The notes: a model not told the origin generated them from the letters alone. A stretch of DNA of 64,000 nt from Leifsonia psychrotolerans (GCF_013410665.1 NZ_JACCFM010000001.1:1860001-1924000); one strand, 5' to 3'. Positions 52,491-60,736 are shown, counted from the stretch's first letter. Translations and numbers: made by a program.

Positions 52491-53164
52491 GCGGTTTCCT
52501 CGGACCAGTGGGCGGCCGAAGCGCCCAAGACAAGGTCAAGCTTGGTGCGGAATGTACAGTCCATGAGTTCGCGTGCAGCCTCATCGTTGTCATAGGCGTC
52601 GGGCAGACGCAGAGCGAGCAGGGTATTGAAAAGCATGCCATCGGCTAGGAACTCCCGAACCTGATCAGGTTCGAACCCCGCCTCGTCGCGCAGCAACCGG
52701 TAGATGTCGAGAAATCCCGTACGGGCCGCCGCTCCGATCGCCGGGTCGTGACCGGTGAGGAAGCCGTGCATCAGCGAGAGCAGGATGCCGCGGTCTTCAA
52801 TCAGGTCGATGTACGCGCGGCCGAGACGGGCACTCAGAAGGTCGGTGTAAGCCGGATCGGTGTCAGCCGGATCGGCGGCTTGAGGGTCGGTCTTCGCGAT
52901 CTCCCCCCGAAAAACCGTCATCAGTCGACTGAGCGAGCGCTCGATCACCTCGATGAAAAGATTCTCTTTCGTGCCGAACATACGCACCACGTACGGTTGG
53001 CTGATGCCGGCCGCCTGCGCCACCTGATCGGTCGTGGCGCCGGCATAGCCACGCGCGCCAAACACCTGGCTGGCTGCCGCCAAAATCTGCTCGCGGCGTT
53101 CCGCGGCGGGGATGCGTTCAGCACTGGGATTCTGTGCAGAAAATGACTCGCTCACGCTTGACAT
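52487..53164 (-). CDS. TetR-family repressor
   Basis: The 225-residue regulator has a TetR HTH (RREQILAAASQVFGARGYAG to ATTDQVAQAAGISQPYVVRMF, residues 23-64) and a variable ligand domain. It is divergent from a DHA2-type drug exporter and two matching palindromes lie between them. The first palindrome touches the base next to its ATG, implying tight self-repression. Its stop overlaps truB by four bases. The likely role is drug- or metabolite-induced control of the exporter. Confidence 0.88.
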   Translation of the reverse strand: MSSVSESFSAQNPSAERIPAAERREQILAAASQVFGARGYAGATTDQVAQAAGISQPYVVRMFGTKENLFIEVIERSLSRLMTVFRGEIAKTDPQAADPADTDPAYTDLLSARLGRAYIDLIEDRGILLSLMHGFLTGHDPAIGAAARTGFLDIYRLLRDEAGFEPDQVREFLADGMLFNTLLALRLPDAYDNDEAARELMDCTFRTKLDLVLGASAAHWSEETA

Positions 53165-53180
53165 GTTATCAGTCGATAAC
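53165..53180. promoter_or_regulatory. TetR operator 1
   Basis: GTTATCAGTCGATAAC has perfect six-base arms around AGTC. It starts immediately upstream of the tetR ATG and matches operator 2, so it should give autorepression. Confidence 0.75.
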
Positions 53181-53194
53181 TACCGTGGCATCAT

Positions 53195-53210
53195 GTAATC
53201 AGCCGATTAC
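53195..53210. promoter_or_regulatory. TetR operator 2
   Basis: GTAATCAGCCGATTAC repeats operator 1 with two arm changes that keep the symmetry and one change in the centre. The centres are 30 bases apart, about three helical turns. It lies 22 bases before the exporter GTG. Confidence 0.75.
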
Positions 53211-53231
53211 TTCCCCGTCGAAGGGCTCCTC

Positions 53232-54716
53232 GTGAACGTCGTCGCCGCGCGCCGCATTCCGATCTGGCTGGCCATCACCGCGGCATCCGTGCCCATGTTC
53301 ATGGCCACGCTCGATAATCTGGTTGTCACCAGCGCGCTGCCCGTGATCGCGCGCGACCTGACCGCCTCGATCGAAGAACTGCAGTGGGTGATCAACGCCT
53401 ACGCGTTGGCGTTCGCGACGTTTATGCTCATGGCGGTCGCGTTGGGCGACAGGCTCGGCCGACGCACGGTGTTCCTCGTCGGCATCGGCGTGTTCACGCT
53501 GGCCTCGGCCGCGGCGGCCCTGAGCGACACCCCCACGCTGCTCATTGCCGCCCGCGCCGTGCAGGGTGTCGGCGCCGCGGCCCTGATGCCGCTCTCGCTG
53601 ACTCTGCTGGCCGGTTCGGTGCCGCTCCGGTTGCGTCCGGCGGCAATCGGAATCTGGGGCGGCGTCTCGGGCCTCGGTGTGGCCCTCGGCCCACTGATCG
53701 GCGGGGCCGTGGTGCAGGGCTGGAACTGGCAGGCGATCTTCTGGCTCAACGTTCCCATCGGCATCCTGGCCGTTCCTCTGGTGCTGTTCGCTCTGCCGAA
53801 CAGCTTCGGCGAGCGGGTGCGCGCCGACATGCTCGGCCTCGTGCTTGCCGGACTGGGCGTGTTCGGTCTCGTCTTCGGAATCGTGCGCGGCAATGACGCC
53901 GGCTGGGACAGTGCCGAGGTGCTCGGTGCCCTGATCGGCGGAGGCAGCCTGCTCGTCGTGTTCGTCTTCTGGGAGACCCGAGCTCCTGCCCCGCTGTTGC
54001 CGTTGCGACTGTTTCGCGATCGCAGCTTCACCGTGTCGAATATCGTGGGCATCACGTTCAGCTTCGGTATCTTCGGTGCGGTCTTCATCTTGATCCAGTT
54101 TCTGCAAATCGTGCAGGGGTACACCCCGCTCGAAGCCGGCCTGCTGACGATGCCGTGGACCCTCGCTCCCATGATCGTCGCGCCGCTCACTGGTCTGTTC
54201 AGTTCTCGGACCGGCACCCGCGTGCCGATCGTGGTCGGGCTGGTGCTTTTAACGATGTCGATGGGTTGGCTCGCCGTGGTGATGTCGGCGACCGTGCCCT
54301 ACCGCGAGATCGTGCCGGCCTTCGTGTTGGCTGGAATCGGGATGGGCCTGGTCTTCGCGCCGATCTCGACCGCGGTGCTCGCGAACATGGTACCGGCCGA
54401 CCACGCGAAGGCCTCGGGCACCAATTCGACGCTGCGTGAGATCGGTGTGGCGCTCGGCGTCGCAGTGCTCACCGCTGTGTTCGCCGGCGCAGGTGGGCAA
54501 CTCACACCGACGGGTTATGTGGGCGCGGCAATTCCAGCGATTTGGACCGCCGCCGGTGTTTTGGCCGCTGCCGCCGTGATCGCGCTCGCGATGCCATCGA
54601 AAAAGCAGGCGGCCGCGGCGGCTGCGGCCATCCGTGCCGAGAACCCCTCCGTAACAGAGCACGAAACGGATCTATCGGCCCGGGCGCCGGCACCGCGCAT
54701 GTCCAGCGCCTCCTAG
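53232..54716 (+). CDS. MFS drug exporter, DHA2 family
   Basis: The 494-residue protein has about 14 predicted helices. Visible signatures are MATLDNLVVTSALPVIARDL (motif D1 region in helix 1), ALGDRLGRRTVFLVG (motif A) and RAVQGVGAAALMP (motif B), and GLGVALGPLIGG (motif C, antiporter). It exports hydrophobic drugs or metabolites with protons. It starts at GTG with AAGGG nearby and is divergent from its likely TetR repressor. Its stop TAG lies within the -10 box of the next gene. Confidence 0.9.
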   Translation: MNVVAARRIPIWLAITAASVPMFMATLDNLVVTSALPVIARDLTASIEELQWVINAYALAFATFMLMAVALGDRLGRRTVFLVGIGVFTLASAAAALSDTPTLLIAARAVQGVGAAALMPLSLTLLAGSVPLRLRPAAIGIWGGVSGLGVALGPLIGGAVVQGWNWQAIFWLNVPIGILAVPLVLFALPNSFGERVRADMLGLVLAGLGVFGLVFGIVRGNDAGWDSAEVLGALIGGGSLLVVFVFWETRAPAPLLPLRLFRDRSFTVSNIVGITFSFGIFGAVFILIQFLQIVQGYTPLEAGLLTMPWTLAPMIVAPLTGLFSSRTGTRVPIVVGLVLLTMSMGWLAVVMSATVPYREIVPAFVLAGIGMGLVFAPISTAVLANMVPADHAKASGTNSTLREIGVALGVAVLTAVFAGAGGQLTPTGYVGAAIPAIWTAAGVLAAAAVIALAMPSKKQAAAAAAAIRAENPSVTEHETDLSARAPAPRMSSAS

Positions 54717-54719
54717 GCT
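54714..54719 (+). promoter_or_regulatory. -10 box of PanE-like gene, overlapping upstream stop
   Basis: TAGGCT lies six bases before the ATG at 54726 and includes the TAG stop of the exporter gene, so the promoter and the coding end share bases. Confidence 0.6.
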
Positions 54720-54725
54720 GGAGCA

Positions 54726-55736
54726 ATGCGCATTGCAGTGATCGGAGCCGGGGCACTCGGTGGCACCTTTGCCACACTCTTGACCCGCGCGGGCCATGAG
54801 GTTACCGTCACCGCGCGGGGCGCGGGCCTCGCCGCGATCCGGGCCGACGGGATCCGTCTTCGCGGCGGATTCGGCGAGGCACACGCCCGGCCAGCCGTGC
54901 TCGAACGGCTCGTCGAACGTCCCGAACTCACCCTGGTCTGTACAAAGGCGCAGGATGCCGAGGCCGCGATCGGCGAGAACGCCGTCATGATCAACGGTTC
55001 CCCCGTGATCGTCGTGCAGAACGGGCTCGACGGCGTGCAGACCGCGAAGCGACTCCTGCCCCACTCCGAGTGTTTCGGTGCGTTGTCGATCATCGCCGCG
55101 AACTACACCGAACCGGGACAGGTGACGGTGACGACCGCGGCACCCACCTACCTCGGCCGCGGCGACGGGCCGATCGATCAGGAAACCCGCCGGTGGCAAC
55201 GCGTGCTCAATGAGGCGGTGCCGACCCGTGCGATCGAGAACTTCATCGGCGCCCAGTGGACCAAGCTCATCGTCAATATGCTGAACGCCCTGCCCGCCAT
55301 CACCGGTTTGAGCGTGCAGCAGGTCATTGCCCACCCGGGTCTTCGTCGCGTGATGACGGCGAGCATGCGGGAAGCCGTGCGGGTGGGTGCCGGGCGCAAC
55401 GTGCGCTTTGGTGCCTTGCAGTCACTCAGCAACCGCAGTCTGCGCGTGTTCGCCCGGCTTCCGCTGTGGGCCGGACAGATCCTGCCGCTCCGCATGCGCC
55501 GTCGCATGGGAGCGGTTCCGAACCGGGGCTCCACGCTTCAGAGCATCACCCGGGGCCAGCGAACCGAGATTGACTTTCTGAATGGGGCGATCGTACGTGA
55601 GGCCACAGCGGCAGGCCTGCCAGCTCCGATCAACACGCTACTCACCGCGCTCGTGCACGAGGTCGAGCGCTCGGGGGCGTTTCTCACGCCCGCTGCCGTG
55701 CTGACGCGCGCCGACGTCCTGCTGCACGCCGAATAA
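54726..55736 (+). CDS. 2-dehydropantoate 2-reductase family protein
   Basis: The 336-residue protein has the Rossmann start MRIAVIGAGALGGTFATLL and the conserved QNGLDGV and IGAQWTKLIVNMLNAL segments of ApbA/PanE ketopantoate reductases, where the Lys is catalytic. It may make pantoate for coenzyme A, but PanE-like reductases also act on other 2-oxo acids. It appears to be transcribed from its own leaderless promoter. Confidence 0.84.
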   Translation: MRIAVIGAGALGGTFATLLTRAGHEVTVTARGAGLAAIRADGIRLRGGFGEAHARPAVLERLVERPELTLVCTKAQDAEAAIGENAVMINGSPVIVVQNGLDGVQTAKRLLPHSECFGALSIIAANYTEPGQVTVTTAAPTYLGRGDGPIDQETRRWQRVLNEAVPTRAIENFIGAQWTKLIVNMLNALPAITGLSVQQVIAHPGLRRVMTASMREAVRVGAGRNVRFGALQSLSNRSLRVFARLPLWAGQILPLRMRRRMGAVPNRGSTLQSITRGQRTEIDFLNGAIVREATAAGLPAPINTLLTALVHEVERSGAFLTPAAVLTRADVLLHAE

Positions 55737-55770
55737 GCCGACAGAAATCGTGCGATCGCTGGCCATCGCC

Positions 55771-56373
55771 CTAACAGCTGTCGAGCAACAGTCGTCGGGG
55801 GTGTGCCGGATTCGAGTTGTCGACCACGGCCGACGCGATCTGGCGCGGGTTCACCTCGGCTTCGTAGAGGCGGTCGGCCGCTGACTGCGGCGCCCCGTCA
55901 AGAACAATGCTGTACGACCAGAGGCCGTTCAATTCGCGCCGGTTGATGAAGTCTCCGTCGACGATCAGAATGGCGTCAATCGGGGCTGTCTGCCAGGTCG
56001 GCTGAATCCAGGTGTCACGATCCGGGTCCCAGTGCTGCGTGACAAACCCTGTCGCCACCCCCATCTTGAACGGGTCGATCAGAACTCGACGCAGCGTGGC
56101 ATAGTCATAGCGATGGCGGTAGTCCCGATCGGGCGTGACGGGGCCGAACGCCTCCTGCGCGAACCGCGAGCGATGGAAGTATCTCAGCGATGCCCGAAAC
56201 ACCGGATGCTCGCGCTCATCGAACACCTCCGCCAGGTCCTCGGCGAACGCGATTCGACCAGAACCTGTCGGGCCTCCCACCGCGACGATCTGCCGCCCGA
56301 GCCCATAGTTGTGCAAAATCTCGGTGGCCAAGCCACGAAGGAACTCTATGCGGGGTGTGGAGACAAGCCTCAT
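55771..56373 (-). CDS. Uridine-kinase-like P-loop protein with degenerate Walker A
   Basis: The 200-residue protein has the size and layout of actinobacterial uridine-kinase-like proteins: P-loop, then RASLRYFHRSR and YRHRYDYATLRRVLIDP, then AILIVDGDFINR (Walker B). The P-loop reads GGPTGSGRIAF: the invariant Lys is Arg and the Thr/Ser after it is Ile. Nucleotide binding may be weak or altered. TAGGCT six bases before the ATG overlaps the -10 box of the divergent mutY-like gene. Confidence 0.78.
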   Translation of the reverse strand: MRLVSTPRIEFLRGLATEILHNYGLGRQIVAVGGPTGSGRIAFAEDLAEVFDEREHPVFRASLRYFHRSRFAQEAFGPVTPDRDYRHRYDYATLRRVLIDPFKMGVATGFVTQHWDPDRDTWIQPTWQTAPIDAILIVDGDFINRRELNGLWSYSIVLDGAPQSAADRLYEAEVNPRQIASAVVDNSNPAHPRRLLLDSC

Positions 56374-56379
56374 GAATCG

Positions 56380-56389
56380 AGCCTAGGTT
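56380..56389. promoter_or_regulatory. Overlapping divergent -10 boxes on a CCTAGG palindrome
   Basis: AGCCTAGGTT contains TAGGCT on the minus strand (six bases from ATG 56373) and TAGGTT on the plus strand (seven bases from ATG 56397). Both flanking genes would be leaderless and only one promoter could open at a time. Confidence 0.62.
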
Positions 56390-56396
56390 AGAAGTG

Positions 56397-57287
56397 ATGA
56401 AAGACACTCGCCCTGTGCCCACTCTCGCGCCACCGATCAACGCCTGGTTCCATGCGAATGCCCGGGATCTCCCGTGGCGTCGCGACGGTTTCTCGGCCTG
56501 GGGCACCCTGGTCAGCGAGTTCATGCTGCAGCAGACTCCCGTGAACCGGGTGATCCCCAAGCTCGAAGCCTGGCTCGAACGCTGGCCGACACCGGCCGCC
56601 CTCGCCTCGGTTCCCGCCAGTGAGGCCGTGCGCGCCTGGGCCACTCTTGGCTACCCCCGCCGGGCTTTGTGGCTGCATGCGGCAGCTGTTCAGATCGACG
56701 AGCGGCACGGCGGGGAGGTGCCCGACGACGTCGACGAGTTGCTCGCGCTGACGGGTGTCGGTGATTACACCGCGCGTGCCGTCGCCGCCTTTGCCTATGG
56801 CCACCGGCATCCGGTCGTGGACACGAACACTCGCCGAGTGATCGCCCGGGCCGTGGCGGGTCAGGCAGAACCGGCTCCGCCCAGCCGCACCCGTGACCTC
56901 GAAGCGATGGAGGCGCTGCTGCCCGACGACCGTGGCGAGGCTGCGGCCTTCAACGCCGCAATCATGGAACTGGGGGCGGTCGTCTGCGCGGCGAAATCGC
57001 CGCGCTGCGACGTATGCCCGATTCGGAATGTGTGTGCCTGGCGTGCCGCCGGCTACCCGGCCTACGATGGGCCGCGCAAGGCCATGCAGAAGAAGTATGA
57101 GGGAAGCGACCGGCAGGTGCGCGGCCTGATCATGGCCGAACTGCGCTCCACTCACCGCCCCGTCACCGACGCGGAAGTCGTCTCACTCTGGTCGGATGCC
57201 GCCCAGCGTGACCGTGCCCTGGCCGGTCTGCTCGCCGACGGCCTCGCCGTCCCCGCACCCAGCGGAGGTTACCTGCTGCCCGGCTGA
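56397..57287 (+). CDS. mutY: A/G-specific adenine glycosylase
   Basis: The 296-residue enzyme has SEFMLQQTPVNRVIPK with the catalytic Glu, the helix-hairpin-helix LLALTGVGDYTARAVAAF, VVDTNTRRV with the catalytic Asp, and a 4Fe-4S site CAAKSPRCDVCPIRNVC. It removes adenine opposite 8-oxoguanine. It lacks the C-terminal Nudix-like domain, as in other short actinobacterial MutY. Start ATG 56397 was chosen over GTG 56394 from the spacing to the -10 box. Confidence 0.92.
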   Translation: MKDTRPVPTLAPPINAWFHANARDLPWRRDGFSAWGTLVSEFMLQQTPVNRVIPKLEAWLERWPTPAALASVPASEAVRAWATLGYPRRALWLHAAAVQIDERHGGEVPDDVDELLALTGVGDYTARAVAAFAYGHRHPVVDTNTRRVIARAVAGQAEPAPPSRTRDLEAMEALLPDDRGEAAAFNAAIMELGAVVCAAKSPRCDVCPIRNVCAWRAAGYPAYDGPRKAMQKKYEGSDRQVRGLIMAELRSTHRPVTDAEVVSLWSDAAQRDRALAGLLADGLAVPAPSGGYLLPG

Positions 57288-57320
57288 GCGAAACCGTGAT
57301 CGTCGCTGTCGATCGCGTGC

Positions 57321-58478
57321 CTATTCCGGACGTTTCTGCTTGGCCGGTTCAGCCGGCTCGTTCGGTCCATTCCAAATCGTCACAATCCCCCAGGCCACCG
57401 CCGCAATCGGCACCGACAACACCGCGCCGACGATACCGCCGACAACGGTTCCAATCGTCAAGGCGAGCAGAATCACCAGCGCGTGAAGCTTGAGTGAACG
57501 AGCCATCACCACCGGTTGTAAGAAGTTCCCCTCCAACTGATTGACCGCGACGACCACGATGATCACGATCAGCGCAACGCCCGGGCCGTTAGCCACGAGG
57601 GCGACCAACGCAGCCAAGATGCCGGCCGCCGTCGCACCCACCAGCGGAATGAACGAGGTCAGAAAGACAATCACCGCGAGCGGAAGGGCCAGCGGCACCT
57701 GCAAGATGGCCAGCGCCACTCCGATTCCGATGGCATCAACCGCCGCCACCGTCGCGGTGCCGCGCACATAGCCGCCGAGCGTCGAGACTGTCTTGTCGCC
57801 AATGCGACGGGCTCGGGCGTAGCTCTCACCCGTGAAGGGCCGCAGCAGGAACTCCCAGATCCGTGGTCCGTCCTTCAAAAAGAAGAACAGCACCACGGCC
57901 ATCAGCACGAGGCCGGTCAGAAAGCTCCCAGCCGCCGAGACTCCGGCGAGAGCGCCGCTGCCGAACTGACTGCTGGTCAGAAAGTCGGTCACCGCCTTCT
58001 GCACGCTTTCGAACTGCTCCGAGCTGAGCGCAAACGGAAGGTGAGCCAGCGAATCCTGGAGCTGCAGGAGGCCGTCTTTCGCCGAGTCAAGCAGGTCGGT
58101 CCACTGGTTGCGCACCGCATTCACAATCAGCCAGCCGAGGCCGCCCAGCACCACGATGAGGGAGACCAGGGCCAACCACGTCGCGAGGATGTCCGGCACG
58201 CCTCGGGAACGCATCCACCGCATCAGTGGGTTGATGGCTGCAGCCAGAATGAGCGCAATGACAACGGGAATCACGACCAGGCTGAGCTGGGTCATTCCAA
58301 ACACCAGCACACTCACGACAAGCAGCACAGCGATGATCTGCACGCTGCGGGTCGCGAGTCGTCCGAAACCGTCCGTCCACTGCGTCTTACGCGGCGGCCC
58401 CGGCGGCGCGGTCGTCGCCGATGTCAGGGGGCCTGGCCTCGTGTGTGCCACGATGCGTCGGCGGTCGAACAATCCCAT
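57321..58478 (-). CDS. AI-2E family (PerM-like) membrane transporter
   Basis: The 385-residue protein has a proline-rich cytosolic start, paired helices near 45-85, a cytosolic helical domain and a C-terminal membrane bundle with LTSFIPLVGATAAGILAALVAL and NQLEGNFLQPVVMARSLKLH, the signature of the AI-2E/TqsA/PerM family. Substrates differ between members (AI-2, ions); none can be assigned. GAGGAG before the ATG decides the start. Its 3' end faces mutY. Confidence 0.88.
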   Translation of the reverse strand: MGLFDRRRIVAHTRPGPLTSATTAPPGPPRKTQWTDGFGRLATRSVQIIAVLLVVSVLVFGMTQLSLVVIPVVIALILAAAINPLMRWMRSRGVPDILATWLALVSLIVVLGGLGWLIVNAVRNQWTDLLDSAKDGLLQLQDSLAHLPFALSSEQFESVQKAVTDFLTSSQFGSGALAGVSAAGSFLTGLVLMAVVLFFFLKDGPRIWEFLLRPFTGESYARARRIGDKTVSTLGGYVRGTATVAAVDAIGIGVALAILQVPLALPLAVIVFLTSFIPLVGATAAGILAALVALVANGPGVALIVIIVVVAVNQLEGNFLQPVVMARSLKLHALVILLALTIGTVVGGIVGAVLSVPIAAVAWGIVTIWNGPNEPAEPAKQKRPE

Positions 58479-58589
58479 GGGAGCTCCTCTTCGTCTCGAC
58501 AGATGTCGAGGATTCCAGCAAACCCCACATCGACGCTTCGGAGTGCGTTCCACGCCGATACTCGTAGATTCATCACGACGCACGCAATC

Positions 58590-58595
58590 TAGGCT
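58590..58595 (+). promoter_or_regulatory. -10 box of leaderless promoter for RNB nuclease
   Basis: TAGGCT lies six bases before the ATG at 58602. Confidence 0.62.
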
Positions 58596-58601
58596 GATGC
58601 C

Positions 58602-60056
58602 ATGCCCCACCGCGTGCTGCACATCCAACCTCCCTTCGAGGAACTCCGTCGGGTTCTCGCCGCTCTGCCTGAAAAGTTCGGGCTGACGCGTGACTTCGAA
58701 CCCGAGGTTCTCGCCGAGGCGCGGCGGGCGATCCTCACCCATGAGCTGCCGACGGCCGATCAGACCGCACTGCCGTTCGTCACGATCGATCCTGCGGGCG
58801 CAACCGACCTCGATCAGGCCATGCATCTCGAGGCACGGGGCGAGGGATTCCGGGTCTACTACGCCATCGCGGATGTCCCCTCCTTCGTCAGCCCCCAGGG
58901 CGCCATCGATCGAGAGGCTCGGCACCGGGGACAGACCATCTATACGCCCGACGGCCGCATTCCCCTGCACCCGATCGAGATCAGCGAGGGCGCGGCGTCG
59001 CTCCTGCCGGGCGAAGAGCGCGGCGCGTTCGTCTGGCAGATCGATCTGGATGCCGCCGCAGAGGTCACACACGTCACGGTCGCCCGCGCGCTGATCCGCA
59101 GCCGCGAACAACTCAGCTATGAGGCCGCCCAGTCTGCACTTGACGCGGGAACGGCCGGACCCACCCTGCGGCTCCTGCAACACATCGGCATTGCCCGAAT
59201 CGATCTGGAACGCCGACGCGGGGGTGCGAGCCTGCGCATTCCCAATGTCGAAATTGACGGGGACGAGGTCGACGGTAGCGCCGCCGGCTATCGACTCGTG
59301 CGACGCAGCCCGTTGCCGATTGAGGATTGGAACGCGCAGATCTCATTGTTGACCGGCATGGCCGCGGCCCAGCTCATGCTCACCGGCGGCGTCGGGCTGC
59401 TCCGCACCATGCCGGAGCCGGAGCCGGCCACACTCGCCAGCTTTCGCCGCCAAGCGGATGCCCTCGGCCATCCCTGGCCCACGGGCATGCCATACGGCGA
59501 ATATCTACGCAGCCTCGACCTTCGCGACCCCCGGGAACTCGCCATCACGCACGCCGCGGGCTCGCTTTTTCGAGGTGCCGGGTACACGGCCTTCGACGGA
59601 ACCGTGCCGACTGACATCCTTCAGGCAGCTGTCGCTGCACCCTACGCTCACGTAACCGCACCACTTCGCCGACTCGTCGATCGGTTCGGTCTCGTCGCGT
59701 GCGCAGCACTCTGTGCGGATCAACCGGTGCCGGGCTGGGTGCGCGACGCTCTGGGAGAGTTACCCGCGATCATGGCGGGATCGGACCAGAAGGCCGGAGC
59801 CATCGACCGCGCGGCAGTCGACATCGTTGAAGCCGCCGTGCTCAGCACACGCATCGGCGAGGTCTTCACCGCGACGGTGATTTCGGCCGGCAACGGGAAG
59901 GGGCCGGGCAACGGGCGCATCCAACTCAGCGACCCTGCCGTCACCGCGCGCTGCACCGGCGAGTTCGTGGCCGGTACGCGCATTGCCGCACGCCTGATTG
60001 AGGCCGAAATCGCAACCGGCACCGTACTTTTCGAAGCCACACGCCCACCCTCCTGA
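58602..60056 (+). CDS. RNB-domain exoribonuclease (RNase II family)
   Basis: The 484-residue protein is mostly an RNB domain: FVTIDPAGATDLDQAMHLE (catalytic Asp cluster), YYAIADVPSFV, YTPDGRIPLHP, and the C-terminal YAHVTAPLRRLVDRF motif. It lacks the cold-shock and S1 domains of E. coli RNase II and RNase R, so it is a short actinobacterial type. It degrades RNA 3' to 5'. It has its own leaderless promoter and ends facing the rbfA terminator. Confidence 0.9.
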   Translation: MPHRVLHIQPPFEELRRVLAALPEKFGLTRDFEPEVLAEARRAILTHELPTADQTALPFVTIDPAGATDLDQAMHLEARGEGFRVYYAIADVPSFVSPQGAIDREARHRGQTIYTPDGRIPLHPIEISEGAASLLPGEERGAFVWQIDLDAAAEVTHVTVARALIRSREQLSYEAAQSALDAGTAGPTLRLLQHIGIARIDLERRRGGASLRIPNVEIDGDEVDGSAAGYRLVRRSPLPIEDWNAQISLLTGMAAAQLMLTGGVGLLRTMPEPEPATLASFRRQADALGHPWPTGMPYGEYLRSLDLRDPRELAITHAAGSLFRGAGYTAFDGTVPTDILQAAVAAPYAHVTAPLRRLVDRFGLVACAALCADQPVPGWVRDALGELPAIMAGSDQKAGAIDRAAVDIVEAAVLSTRIGEVFTATVISAGNGKGPGNGRIQLSDPAVTARCTGEFVAGTRIAARLIEAEIATGTVLFEATRPPS

Positions 60057-60065
60057 ACCGACAAA

Positions 60066-60101
60066 ACCGGCGTACGGAGGTCGAAACCTCCGTACGCCGG
60101 T
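60066..60101 (-). terminator. rbfA terminator with UUCG loop
   Basis: ACCGGCGTACGGAGGT and ACCTCCGTACGCCGGT form a perfect 16-bp stem around CGAA (plus) or TTCG (minus). On the minus strand, 18 bases after the rbfA stop, it is followed by TTTGT. It would end nusA-infB-rbfA transcription and also stop the convergent RNB gene. Confidence 0.9.
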
Positions 60102-60118
60102 GCCAGCCCGAACCCGAC

Positions 60119-60628
60119 CTACGCGGTCGAGCCCGTCTCTGAGCCTGCTTCGTCGCCGAGCAAATTGTCGACGTCATCCTCCAGATCGTCTGGGTCCTCG
60201 TCGTCGTACTCACGCGGCTTTGCATACGGGTCGGCGTCGCCGGCGTACGTGGCGGTCTCAGCAAGCTGACCCACCTCGGTGTCGCGTTCGTGCGCGGTGC
60301 GCAGCAGGTCTTCGATGAGTTTGGCGTTCTCGGGGATTCCGTCGGCAATGAATTCGATCGACGGGGTCAAGCGAGCGGTGATGTTCTTGCCCACCTCACT
60401 GCGCATCATGCCGGTGGCCGCCTTCAGCGCCTGAGCGCTGTCGGCACGTTCCTCATCGGAGCCATAGACGGTGTAGAAGATCGAAGCGTGCTGCAGGTCG
60501 CCCGTCACTTTGACATCCGTGATTGTCACGAAGCCGAGACGTGGGTCGCGGATGCCGCGTTCGAGGCGCTTGGCCACGATGACCTTGATGCGGTCTGCCA
60601 TTTTTCTGGCGCGTGCCGGATCTGCCAT
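60119..60628 (-). CDS. rbfA: 30S ribosome-binding factor
   Basis: The 169-residue protein starts MADPARARKMADRIKVIVA and has the KH-like RbfA fold with DPRLGFVTITDVKVTGDLQHA and FYTVYG and a C-terminal PSIEFIADGIPENA. An acidic tail of about 45 residues follows, longer than in E. coli. It assists 16S rRNA maturation. AGGAG seven bases before the ATG fixes the start. It follows infB. Confidence 0.94.
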   Translation of the reverse strand: MADPARARKMADRIKVIVAKRLERGIRDPRLGFVTITDVKVTGDLQHASIFYTVYGSDEERADSAQALKAATGMMRSEVGKNITARLTPSIEFIADGIPENAKLIEDLLRTAHERDTEVGQLAETATYAGDADPYAKPREYDDEDPDDLEDDVDNLLGDEAGSETGSTA

Positions 60629-60653
60629 TGCTGTTCTCCTTCTGGATTCCGTC

Positions 60654-60692
60654 GACCGAGTGAGTCGAGATCTGGTCTCGACACACTCGGTC
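60654..60692. other. Large hairpin between infB and rbfA
   Basis: GACCGAGTG (60654-60662) and CACTCGGTC (60684-60692) flank GTCGAGA and TCTCGAC, giving a 9 plus 7 bp stem with one mismatch and a five-base loop. There is no U-tract, so it is not a simple terminator; RNA processing or attenuation are possible. Confidence 0.6.
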
Positions 60693-60736
60693 AGCGGTGA
60701 ACTGAGGTCAGCGGATGCCGACCTCAACGTGCGTTG

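Noticed and set aside
58479..59183. N-terminal extension of the AI-2E frame
   Set aside because: It is antisense to the RNB nuclease; a good ribosome site and normal family start exist at 58478.
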